The notes under the pieces are model-generated. The model was not told the origin of the DNA. It saw nothing but the letters and a program-made list of their open reading frames with translations, and did not search any database. Below, piece by piece: positions 14,601-25,248 of a DNA stretch of 64,000 nucleotides; the stretch's first letter is position 1, and the number at the start of each line of letters is the position of its first letter. The translations under genes were made by a program, and so were the position numbers. The DNA is from Bemisia tabaci (Eukaryota; Arthropoda; Insecta; Hemiptera; Aleyrodidae), in the NCBI RefSeq assembly GCF_918797505.1, contig NC_092801.1, positions 39,982,517 through 40,046,516 of the forward strand. The letters are read 5' to 3'.

Positions 14601-17600
14601 AAACCGCATTTTGAAAAATGGGACCTGCTTGAGACGATATTTTCGGTGGGCTCTGATGACGTAGCCAGGCCGGGGAAATAGCACTTGCTGATTGGCTTAA
14701 CTCAGCCTCCGGCATTGCCTTACTACGTCAAATCAACTTTTGGCTTTTGATTGATCGGATTTGGATTAGCTTTTTCTCCTCTTAGAAATGATTTTGTAAA
14801 CTTTTTACATAACTTTTTGGTTTTTTATTAAATTTTACAAAAAAATTATGCTAAAAACCTGCAAAAATTCCTTATTGAATAGATACGAATTGGCATTGAA
14901 TAAATACAAGGTAAAATAATTAATTTATTTTATCAATGTTAATACGTAGGAGGAAAAAATAATCCTCCTACCTATTATGTAAGCACTCCGATTCCTTGCA
15001 TAGGATGAAAAATGGAAATCACGACGAAATCGCTCATTCATATGCACAAGCTGGGGCCACATTTAGTCACCTCTTTCACATGGAGACGCAACATCCATTG
15101 ATGAGTCCAAACCGCACCACCGGCCAATCAGAAGTGCTAAGCCAGATTTAAGTGCAGTTGAGAGTCGAGACTCACCCTAAGTATATTTAAGTACTAAGTA
15201 CGGAGGGAGGACCACCAAAATTCGGCCCTGGGCTGCATCATGTAGAACAGATTGAATTACTCGTGCTGTCTCACTTGATCAGAAAGTCAAATTGGATAGT
15301 TTCTTAAATGTAATTGAATCTTGAGACCTCATGCAAACTTACTCAGTACTATTTGTAAAGTTAATTAGTAACACTTACAAGGCAAATTCTATGATCTTAA
15401 ACATCACAGTGTTTTTTGATTCAAATGACGGACATCTGTCGACAGGATATGGGGAATGAAGGTACAGGACGAACAAATCCTGGAAAGACAAAAAAAACAA
15501 CATTATGGTAAAAATCAAAGTCCATCATTCTAATGAACTAATCAGATTTTAACTCTTTACTTGAGTGTGAGATGTATATAAACAAGGGAAAAGTTTTCGA
15601 GGGCTAGCAGCAATTAAGTATACTGTGCATTCCAGTTATCTTTGTTACAATTGAATGAACATCTTCAAAGGGCTACATACGGAATACCCAGTAATTTATC
15701 GCCCATAAAATGTTAACATTTTTTTATGTAGAACACTTGCATGGTTACCTAGGAGCGGTAGTTTGAACGGATGGTCGTTGGTGGAAAAGCAAAAAACTGG
15801 ACAAAGTAACTAAACTTTTGAACTAACAATAAGAACTCAAAAACATATCTTTCACAAAAAGAATCTAATTTGATTAATTACATTTTTCCTTTAATCTTTA
15901 ATTTTAGTAAAAAGCCGAATAAAATAATTTTAACAAGACTTTGGGAAAACTTAAAGAACATATCTTTTTAGTCAAAAATAATTTATCTGAGATTTTTACT
16001 TACACTAGCTTTATAGCGATACTTTTGTAGGCATGGCTCATCTAAAAGTTTCTCATAATACCGAAAATTGCCTGCGTACAAGTAATTACCAGCTGTTCCT
16101 GTTTCGGAATAAATTTAATAAAAGCAATGAATGAGAAAGGAAAAAAATGTCAAATGATCGCACTAGATGCAAAAATAGCTCTTACAACTTTTTTCTACTG
16201 CCTTTAAGTTTGATTTGTTACAAGGGATGGCTTGAAATTATTCATGGTTTGATCATACGTAAAAAGGTCATCTATCAGTAGAAAATTCAACTGCCATGTT
16301 CCAGTATGTCTACAAGTTTGGAAAACCAGGAATTGGCACAAAATCAGAGAGAAGTCAGGGAATTTGACAAAAAAGATTGTAAAGTTGAAAAATATAGGAA
16401 CTTTATTACAAGGAAGAACATCAGCGCTGTCCACACAATCAAACTGAGTTCCCATCTGGTTCAGTGCTCAATGCTTTGGAGAAGAATATTTTTCCATATG
16501 GTATTGCAGACTCTGTTGATTAAATGATTAACGCTTGAAGAAAAAAGGTTCACATGTGTCCATCATACGTAGCAAAATCATTTCCAAAAAATTTTCATTC
16601 TCAATTCTACGCATGTAAAATTGCCAATGTGAAAATTCAGGTAATTTTGATTATTTTGGTCTGAAAATTTTCTCCCCATTGGGTCTACAGGCAATCCATA
16701 AAAAGATTTTGACACTATTCTGCTAGTCATTTTTATCAGAGAGTTTGGCTGATTCAATTATGTCCATCCATTCAATTCTAGTAAAGCGTACCATTCTCTG
16801 TTGGACTTAAGAGTTAGTAACAACGATTTTTACCCTAAAAGAAAAATAAAACAATGAGACAGGAATGAATTACCTTCAAATAGGAACATTACTGAACCAA
16901 CACAATAGTTCGAGTCAATAACCTGCACTTTCATAAAGACATCAGTAGCATTTTCTGGAATATCCTTAGGTGTCTCTTCATCCCAACAATGTATTCTCTC
17001 GGGTTTGAACTGAAAAAAAATTGAATGAAAAGCATTGGCATAAGTGTGGAAGAAGACCGGGTGACACTGAAACTTTTCTCTTTAAAAAAATTACTATCGT
17101 AGATTGCTTGATGATGGCAGAGATTGCAACAAAAAGATTTAACAATTTGAAAAAAGTTAGATAGATGGATTAGAAAGAACTTTTATTCATTGCGCCTCGC
17201 TCCTATAAATCGAACTTTGACAGCTGAAAATTGGAGGGCACCGCCATCGTTGTGCCTAAAAAAGTTGACACACCCTGCCGGTGTTTCTGAACTCGCAATT
17301 ACATGCACCATGATGTGAAAGCAAAAAGTTGATTTTAGTCCTGAAAATTGGGCTTTTTGGCCAAGGTAGCTCCTAAAATTTCCGGGAGAAAGCATAATAT
17401 TGTTTTCCTCCATGGTTAACCAACATTTCCTTAACACTATCAACTTCCTGAATGGTTTTGGATAATTTACTTGATGGATAATTCTATATAGTGCTATCTA
17501 TTGGATAATCTATTTTGACGAGTAGAGAACTTTGATTGCATTTCCAAGCTCAGTTTGCAACTTCTGCACAGATGTATACTTGATATCTTTAAAGAATGTT

Positions 17601-20600
17601 GAAGCACAGCTTTATTTAGGTGCTGATCCCCAGGAAATATGTATTTTAGCCATGCTGTGCTCTTCCAAGAGAGAGTTATAAGTTAGGAGGGCTGTCTTTG
17701 TAGGTCTGGGATTGGTAAAGCAGATACTTTGTTCAGCACCTCTGACCTTCCCAGAAATCACAAACATGTTTCTATTGTTACAACTATCTTGATAAACCCA
17801 GAAAAAACAAATACTAACGAAGAATGCTGTGACTTAAATCAATGCTCTTAAAAAGAGCCAGGGCTGGAGTCCTCACGGCTCCGTTTTTCCAAAATCACAC
17901 ATGGCTGATGGGGAGGAAAAACAACTTATCTCTTTTAAGGCTGCAAATTGTGATTAACCCATGCAGAAAATTCATAAATCTAGTTCTGTCAAAAACAGAC
18001 TTTCTTCCCTCTCATTGCAGAGATTTCACAGTCTTCCTCAGCGGTTAAAAAGGAAACTAAAGAGTTACAGACATTCAACTCTATGGCCAAAGAGCAAAAC
18101 CACATATCTCTGTTCGTATCGCTGCAGACTTCGTTTCATACTTAATTTTCTTTTCGTTAAACTTGTCAACATAATTTTTTAAGCTTCCTTGATTTTTCTT
18201 CTCTATGAGCAGAATATTGACAGTGAAACTACCAGACCTGGTATCGTAACTTGTTTGCAGTGTCCAAAAATCTCTTCTCCCATTTTATTTTTTAGAGGGA
18301 GAACAAATCAACATTCTTCCTTGAGGTTATCATAGAACTTTCTTAGCACCGAGAAGGAAACTCGCAGAAGTTTTCAAGAATTGATATTGAGTAGTTTTCC
18401 ATTGAAAAAGTAAAGTCTGGCAGAAAGTCTGCAACGTCGCAAACCGAGATACATAAACTAGTAGTTTCACCATCAATATTCTGTTTAAAGTTCAAACTGA
18501 AAGTTTGGCTTGTTTTTTTTTGAAAAATAAAATGAGAGTACCTAAAAATGTTGAAACACCGCTATGGAGATGTGTGGTTTTGCACTTTAGCCATCAAACT
18601 GGAATATTGGCTAAGAAATAAGGTACCTTTTTAAGTACCTTAGTATATTTTGTTACGGTAGTCCTGCAGCTGAGTCTGAGGAGATTTGACTTATTTTTAA
18701 TCAGGTCTCATCTACTACCTGGGTACTTACTTTGTGAAATTTGATGAGAAACCACTTGTTGAACGCAGATGTGTAGATCCTTTTAAAATCTTTCATGACT
18801 GCAAAATCATACGGGGATTCAAGGTTAACGCAAGACAAAAAATGAAGATATTCCTGGGAAAAAGAAAAATAATTAACATCAGAGGAATAAACATCAGTCA
18901 AAATTAACACACCAGTACTTAACCACTTTGTTTTTGTTGCAACACATGACAATTACTTTAAGAATCTCTATTTTGCGCTATCTCAGTAAGGAAATATGTC
19001 AAATGTCTTCGTTACTTAGTATCACAAGCAGGAGGAAACAAAAACTGGTCACCAAAATTTGTTTTGAGATGAGAGGTGCATCCAGAACTAAGGCACTGGA
19101 TGCGAAAAGGGAACTTCTCGATTGCGGTGTTTTAGAATCTCTGTTGCTAATTAATCCCTCGGAGAAGACTTTAATGGGTGATTTTTCCAGAATTCTTTCC
19201 ATAGAAAATTGTAGAATCATAAGGAATATTCAGTAAAAATTTTAGTGAAATGGATGCATTCACATTCCTCACATTGAATGAAATATTATAGGAAACTCAG
19301 AAACACTGCAACCGAGAAGTGCCCTTATCCAGTGCCTCAATTTTGGGAGAAGATTTGTTCAGCATAGTATGATAGGTAAAAGACCATACAGACAATCTTT
19401 CTTTGACACATAAAGAAGTCTCTCGAGAGAATTCTCGAGCATTTAAAGGTGCTGCTTCCGCCATTACGTTGTAGATTATACAATACATTTTTTCTTCAAC
19501 GCTCGGATAAAAATCTGCAGAGCTTGTTTGGTTGAAAGTTACAACTCAATGTGATGTCATAGTCATGACAGCAGGATGAGAAAGAGGTAACTAAGGAATG
19601 ATACAAAAAGTTTGAGCGAAAAGGAAAGTAAAAAGAGGAGGAATCTTACATCTTCAGGGTCTGGTTCATCAGAATCTATAATTATTTTGGTCCCAGGAAT
19701 CACAACACCTTTCATGACACTTCTTGGTTTTGATCAATTTGGTAACACGAGAAGAAAAATTTTGTTTTATCGAGAAATACTGCTATTGATACTGACGAAT
19801 GTATGCTTAAATTAACGAAGAATTTGAAGGAATGAGGGTACGGAATGTGAAAGCAATTGTTCTGGTTTGGATTTTGGATTGTTTACACACAGAGGTTAGA
19901 ATTTCAAAAAGGCGGGAACTTTTCAAGATGTTGTTGTGCCAACTGTACAACGCGAGAGAGTCCAATTAGGATCCCTTTCACTTTACGGATCCTAGGTTCA
20001 AGGTGGGCTCAAAAAAATTCTGATCCATGTTTTGAGTTTGGGGAGAAAATTTGAGGATAATTGTTCAAAAGTTTTATGTATTAAAGTAATTAAACGATAA
20101 ATTGATTTGACATTTACTCACCAGTAGCTGTGTAAAGTTGGCAAACTTGCATATCCATCAACCGCGGGCTATTTCGAAATGTCGGCAGTGATGGTAAAAT
20201 GCGTATCTTACAAGCGGTATCTGCGCTACCAATTTATTTTATCCAAGGAGGACAAACCAGCACTATTGCTTGGAATTTTTAGAAAATATTCTCCCCGAAA
20301 AAAAATAAATTAAGGACGACAGGAGGTCTGCAACTTCTCAAATCGGGATAAGCACATGTTTCTGCAGTCTCACTGTCAATGTAAGATTGTACGCCTGAAG
20401 TAGCTCGATTGATAAAATATTCAATTCTTATTGTAAGTCTTTATTCATATACGTGCTCACCTAATTGTAAAAAATACCTAATGTAGTTTTAAATTTTGTT
20501 TCTAGTAAAACTGGCTCAAGACTATAGTTTGAAACTGACTCACTATGAACAGACCCAAAGCAGTAAGTTGAAGGAAAGGCAGGAAGTATGTCAAGAAGCA

Positions 20601-21518
20601 TTCCAAAAAGATATCCAGGAGTACAAGCAGTCTGGAACCTTACCAGCACCCTGTAAGTACTTGGGGTTTCCTCAGCTTGTAACCATATATGGCTCCTGTT
20701 TCAAGTTGTTTTCCTTTTATTTTTACAAAAAGAAAAGAAAAGAAAAAAAACCTTTACTTTCTTGCAATCCTCTCCAGTATAGATAACATTAACTGTTTCA
20801 TAGAGGAAAAAATAAAAATTAAAGACAGAGAGAATGAAAACCGCTCGTCAAAAATTACAAATTAGGAGCCCCTTCTTTAGGATCCATCGTATCAAAACTT
20901 AAATTTTACGCAATTTTGTTTTTAAAAGTAACATTTCCTGAAGTCGAAATTTTGTCTTAATTTGGGAAATTGTATAATTATATTGGTGCAAAATAAAATA
21001 AAATGTATGAAGCATACAAACCTTGGAGCATTTCGACACTGTCGGGAATCACATAACTCGGTGTGCGACATCGCAGACTTCCTGTCATCTTTTATTTTTT
21101 AAACGGAAAACTACTCAACAGCAATTCTTTAAAACTGTCGTGATTTTTCTTCCCAGTGCGAAGAAAATTCTGCTAAAATTTCAAGGAATGATGTCAATTT
21201 GCTCTCCTTTAAAAAAAAACAACATAGAGGCGGAGATTTTCAGACACCGCAAACGAGATATGTGATTGCCGACGTAAACCGTTGATTTGTAAAATTTTTG
21301 CTTACCAATCTTATTTTGGTAATTAAATTTTCCCCTTATTTCAACCATTTGTTGTTTCACAAGTTTTTTTTTTATATGCACTATTCATCTCAAGTATCGT
21401 CTTTTTGTTTCCAGCTCCGGGCTCTAAATCGGAACTTTCACTTGAAGAAATAGAGCTAGATTCCCCAAATGATGGTTTGGATGAAATGCTGGCTGACTCA
21501 CCAACTACAGAAACTTGA
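5695..21518 (+). CDS. dysb: dysbindin (BLOC-1 subunit)
   Basis: Six coding exons: 5695-5750, 6542-6692, 7936-8068, 8870-9025, 20506-20652 and 21415-21518 (TGA). The frame is kept throughout and gives 248 residues. The start, MFTNLKSKLQSVQESVTS, resembles the human dysbindin start (a leucine-rich segment followed by SVQQDFTS). Residues about 70-190 form the coiled coil, including PVLIEDIHTMHQTL, ENLNRLVEDVENDL and KLKERQEVCQEAFQKDI; the last is the family hallmark (human KLKERQKFFEEAFQQDM). The acidic C terminus (ELSLEEIELD) is short, as in insects. Dysbindin is a cytosolic subunit of BLOC-1, which acts in biogenesis of lysosome-related organelles and in synaptic homeostasis. Intron 4 is 11.5 kb and contains a complete antisense gene. 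The 3' UTR is unplaced; the first AATAAA after the stop is near 22083. Confidence 0.93.
6085..6195. repeat. family B inverted-repeat element, degraded fragment
   Basis: Contains the characteristic half 'gtctgcactgccgaaaattgagatacg', worn, followed by TTTCACCATCGATTAGCTGG. Only one end is clear. It lies in dysbindin intron 1. Confidence 0.4.
9585..9838. repeat. inverted-repeat element, family I
   Basis: Left end ATGTGAGGGGCTTGGAGGAC, then AAGTGCAGTTTTT; the right end is the near reverse complement (AAAAACTGCACTTG, then TCCAAGCCCCTCATGTG). A second copy lies at 37391-37679. It sits at the start of the long dysbindin intron 4. Confidence 0.65.
10231..10735 (+). repeat. poly-A run and short tandem CATATGTCATTACC repeat
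   Basis: A run of 25 A occupies 10231-10255. At about 10678-10735 a 14-bp unit, CATATGTCATTACC with C/G variants, is repeated about four times. Between them is AT-rich intron sequence with nothing recognisable. Confidence 0.6.
11099..19715 (-). CDS. DCLRE1B: Apollo/SNM1B-like MBL/beta-CASP protein lacking metal-binding motifs
   Basis: Eight coding exons: 19650-19715, 18731-18853, 16874-17009, 16004-16092, 15379-15479, 13982-14066, 13420-13550 and 11099-12191 (TAA). All have GT-AG borders and the frame is continuous, giving 607 aa. The N-terminal half follows Apollo/DCLRE1B block by block: MKGVVIPGTKIIID (human MNGVLIPHTPIAVD), LHFLS, VGSVMFLFE, LYAGNFRYY, LFVLYLHS, a DRMBL segment with GVRIYVNSKQLKIL and ARIWVVNV, then HFPYQPYSSREELAHMI. 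Family members are 5' exonucleases or endonucleases for DNA crosslinks and telomere ends. Here HxHxDH is replaced by CxNxES (residues 30-35), the motif-3 His by Tyr98, the GDFR Asp by Asn117 and the motif-A Asp by His146, so catalysis is unlikely. The C-terminal half is low complexity with an 82-residue tandem duplication. The gene lies wholly inside dysbindin intron 4, antisense. Orthology to Apollo rather than another SNM1 paralogue is likely but unproven. Confidence 0.82.
11109..11600 (-). repeat. 246-bp tandem duplication inside Apollo-like last exon
   Basis: Two adjacent in-frame copies, offset by exactly 246 bp, encode about 82 residues each, beginning SPVAPED and containing DDIFASLET and ETVCKDTPESQDKTCAES. 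Differences are scattered and mostly conservative, so both copies remain open. Confidence 0.9.
14230..14425. repeat. foldback with 34-bp near-perfect hairpin
   Basis: Arms at about 14261-14294 and 14302-14335 share GAAAACGGTTGTGCAGATTT and its complement with a loop of about 8 nt. A third, inverted worn copy of the arm lies near 14365-14405. It lies in intron 5 of the Apollo-like gene (14067-15378), the rest of which has no recognisable feature. Confidence 0.7.
18082..18595. repeat. family B1 element inserted into a family B2 element
   Basis: The outer copy runs from ATGGCCAAAGAGCAAAACCA to its inverted counterpart at 18594. The inner copy (18219-18474) has ends GACAGTGAAACTACCAGACC and GTAGTTTCACCATC and is flanked on both sides by AATATT. 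It lies in intron 2 of the Apollo-like gene. Confidence 0.7.
20150..21280. repeat. two degraded family B elements around dysbindin exon 5
   Basis: One copy spans about 20150-20375 (GAAATGTCGGCAGTGATGG to TCTCACTGTCAATG). The other spans about 21050-21280 (CTCGGTGTGCGACATCGCAG to CGCAAACGAGATATG). They flank the exon at 20506-20652 without interrupting it. A further half-copy lies at 21840-21960, beyond the dysbindin stop. Confidence 0.55.
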
Positions 21519-24117
21519 TAGACTCTTCCTTCTATCAACTTTTGATCGGGTCTAAAAGTCTTCCTAAAAACTTGTCAATTCGGGTGATAGGACCATTAAT
21601 CATTTTGAGCAAGTCAATTTTTTGCAAGAATCATCGTTCTTTTAAGACATAATTTCCTTTTTTATTTTTAAATCATTTTTATCATCTACTGATACTTTTG
21701 TAGGTACTACTTACGCATTCACTCATTCAAAAAGTGACCTTCTCTTTTCTTTGTGATTAGAATTATTATTGCAAGGATTTAAAATACTCTGGAGGCTAGC
21801 CAAGTGTATATTGATAGTGGAATTGCAGAAGAGTGCATCTTGTTTGTTTGCAGTGTTTCAAAATCTCTGCTACCATTTTATTTCGTTCAAGGAGAAAGTC
21901 TATTGCTTGGAATTTTCTCAGAATAGTCTTCCCACAGACAAGAAATGAAAAGTTTCCAAGGCAGGGCAAGGTCACTTTTTGTTTTTAAAGTACATTCTCT
22001 CTGTTAAGTACTGTTTTCTTTTTCTTTTTCTTTTTTTTAAGGTGATCTCATGATGATATGCTTACCAGTATTCAGCAATATTAATAAATTTATGCGGGAT
22101 AATGGATAATTAGAACCCTGTGCTAGTATCTTCTTCTTCAGAGACGCAGTCCATTTTGTTTCCTCTCAGAAAATCAGAAGTTATTAAGCCAGAATTTAAA
22201 TAAATGGTCAAAATTTGCCAATGTGATCATAGTTTTTTTTTTTTTTTTAATTAGACTACATGGATATAAGTCAAGGAAAAGTATTGTGATCAAAGAATCA
22301 ATTGCTTCAGGTATTGGTTTAGCCCATGAGAGCATGATCTCATGGATTTAATATTATATAAGCAATCTGGAAAAAGACAAGTGAAATGCCGAGTCAGTAA
22401 GGAGGATTGGTTCATTGTTCAAGCAATGGAGGAAATAGGCACAAGCTATTACTAATTATCCATTACACCGTTTTATAACAACTCTGTTACCTAACATTTT
22501 CTACTGATCCCAAATGAAGCACCTAATATTTTTATCTATTTATTTTTTTCAATTATGAAGAAAAGTGAGTTTTCAAAAAATTGTGCAGGCCCCTTGGAGA
22601 CCTAACACGAGTAAACATGTAATTTTTCCAGGCATCATATTTTCCCGGTATAAGAAACTTCTCCCATTAGGTGCAGCCTAAATAAAAGCTAACAAATGAG
22701 GAAGGGCTGTCTTCAACGTTTATTTCCTTTTTATATTGTATAAAACAATAATTTGCGGCATTTTTCATTTTGTTTAAAATTCGATGTGCCTTTTTGTTTC
22801 TGTTATATATCAAATATATTTCCAGTTCTCATATTTTGAACTGAATGTTTTGGTTATTATGGGGTCCGTAGCTCTGTATTTTATAGTAATTTTTTTAATT
22901 TTGATTACAGAAGTTTCGCTCTCTGAATTGTTCTCATACTGTTCATCCCAAAGTGTTACTTATAAAATAATAGGGTGGTTACTTTTTTAAGTTTTTCTTT
23001 TTTCTTTTAGCTCTCTCATTTAAGTTTTCCATGAAACCAAATAAGTTACTTTTTATCTCATCCAAGCGTCAAATAAATTAATAAGCGCTTAATACAAAAT
23101 AATTGTAGGCTTTAAGTATTGCAATGTAGTAGCTATTAATTATTATCACACAGTCAGTATTTCCAGTATTTATATTCATAACTTATTGATTGAAAATCTT
23201 CAAAGATGGTGCTAATTTTCCTTAAAATGAAAACTCTTTGAAAAGCAAATTGTTTGTCACAGAGCTTCTTAAATTTACAATCAAATATTAAAATTATTAC
23301 TTTCTTTTATAAGTAAATGTAAATTCATCGAAGGAAAAAACGTTATTGTTATCAGCTCGAAGGTAAAGCACAACCCACACCAAAATGACCTAGCCAATTA
23401 TTACATGCGTTTTTGTATGTAAGGCTGTAGGTACACATTTGCTTAAGTGATTTAAAATCAGGAGGAGGCTTTTTTATATTAAAGTACCCAGATCAAGTAT
23501 GCAATTTAAAAGACAGAATTCAATTTGTTTTCAATATATAAAGTATAATTTTGCAAAAAAAATAAAATTTTGCCGTAAAAAATTTACATTTGCATGAAAA
23601 ACACACACTATTCTCACAAATTTAATACACAAGTGTAAAAGAAAAGACTAATTAATTACAAATATGCTTCCAATTTTCCTATATACGAAAAACTGAGCAG
23701 TGATCCAATCTTAAGGAGTCACTGAGCACAAAAAAAAAATAAAATTTAAGCTCAAAATCTCTTAGAATTTAGCCAATCCTGTTGCGTATATTACAAAGCC
23801 TCGTTTTGCGAACTTTCATCAATCATGATCAGTGAGATCCAGCTTAATGGATGTCTTCATCGTTTGATGGACAGTATCCCTCACGTCAACTTTGAAACAC
23901 ACTGAAAAAAAATTTTTCTTGAGTTATCGACTTGTCAACTTTATCGATTTGTCATTTCGTATTGACAAAATTTGGTTTTTTTTTTTAGTTAAAAAAGCGT
24001 CGTTTTGTCATGGTTAAGTTCCAGTTTAAAAAATGTTAGCAAAACAACTTTCCTTTAACTCAAAAATACCAACTTTTGTCGACAAAAACCGATGCTTTAA
24101 GTGAAATTAATAAATAG

Positions 24118-24680
24118 TCACCTTCCGGCGAAAGTATCCCAAGCGCCATGCGACATTCCAAAATTTCCTCTGCCATTTTATTTTTCACAGAGAAATGGTT
24201 GGTTGAATAATCTGTTCGAAAATTTCACCGAATGTTATCGGCAGCACAGAGAAAATTCGGTAACATTTTCGTACAGCTTCGTTGAACAATTTCCATGTCA
24301 AAAAATAAAATGGCGGCGGAAGTTTTGAAACGTCGTATGGCGCTTGTGATATTTTGGCCAAAATGTGGCGATGTCTCAAGAAATTTTTTTTTCAGCGTAC
24401 ATATTACTTTCCGGCCAATGTATTACAAGCGCCATGCGACGTTTAAAAATTTCCGCCGCCATTTTATCTGTTCACAGAGAAACTGTCGGTTGAATTTGTT
24501 TCAAAATTTCATTGAATTTTCTTTGTGCTGCGATAAAATGTAGCGAAATTTTCAAACAGATTCGACCAAAAATTTCTCTGTAGAAAAATGAAACGGCGGC
24601 AAAAATTTTGAAACGTCGCATGGCGCTCATGATACTTTGACTGGAAGGTGACGATATTCCAAGATTTTTTTTTTCTATGT
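24118..24680. repeat. two adjacent related inverted-repeat elements
   Basis: Units at about 24118-24385 and 24405-24680 each carry arms with CAAGCGCCATGCGAC and its complement GTCGCATGGCGCT, plus a GCCGCCATTTTAT block. They lie head to tail. The arms explain the mirror-image short reading frames seen here. Confidence 0.7.
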
Positions 24681-24689
24681 ACACATGAA

Positions 24690-25205
24690 AGCCAATGGAG
24701 ATGTTGCATGTGTGAGGAATTTGCGATTTGACTGCTGATTCCTAGGTATGTAAAAGTTCGCGAGAAACACGATGGTGCCACTGGTTTTCTCTGAAATCAT
24801 CTCCCAAGCTCAAAAAAAGCTCTCAAGTTGAGGCCAAAATGAAGGAGATATCCTACGCTATCCTAAAAGTCCGCCTCTACACCAAGACAAACTCTCCATG
24901 CAAAGATAGGGAGCAAATACATTAGCAGGGTTGCCGTGTTTTCAGTTTTGGAGTCCCCAAATAAAGTGGCAGCCCTGTCAATGTATTTGCTCTTTATCTT
25001 TGCATGGAGAGTTTGTCTTGGTGTAGAGGCGGACTCTCAGGATAGCGTGGGATATCCCTCCATTTTTGCCCCAACTCGAGAGCTTTTTTTGAGCTTGGGA
25101 GTTGATTTTAGAGAAAACCAGTGGCACCATCGTGTTCCTCGCGAACTTTTGCATAAGAATCAACAGTCAAATCGCAAATTCCTCACACATGCAACATCTT
25201 CATTT
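24690..25205. repeat. long inverted repeat, arms about 240 bp, in Giant-like 3' UTR position
   Basis: The left arm (24690-24933) and right arm (24967-25205) are reverse complements with roughly ten percent mismatch, separated by 33 bp. Shared blocks include GATGTTGCATGTGTGAGGAA, CACGATGGTGCCACTGG and GGTGTAGAGGCGGAC. The outer edge is about 45 bp from the Giant-like stop codon, so a minus-strand transcript would form a long hairpin. Confidence 0.85.
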
Positions 25206-25248
25206 TTTTTTTTTTTTTCAATGTACATATGAAAGCCAATTAAGGAAA

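Larger units (their letters stand above)
21519..25248. other. region between convergent dysbindin and Giant-like genes
   Basis: AT-rich and without a convincing coding region. It must hold the dysbindin 3' UTR (AATAAA candidates near 22083, 22198 and 22681) and the Giant-like 3' UTR. The part 22000-23900 has no repeat I can name. From 24118 onward it is made of inverted-repeat elements, listed separately. A CACTGAAAAAAAA-like end occurs near 23900. Confidence 0.6.

Noticed and set aside
18928..19236. 102-aa plus frame in the Apollo-like first intron
   Set aside because: Overlaps an equal antisense frame, has no domain and lies between two well-supported exons of the opposite strand.
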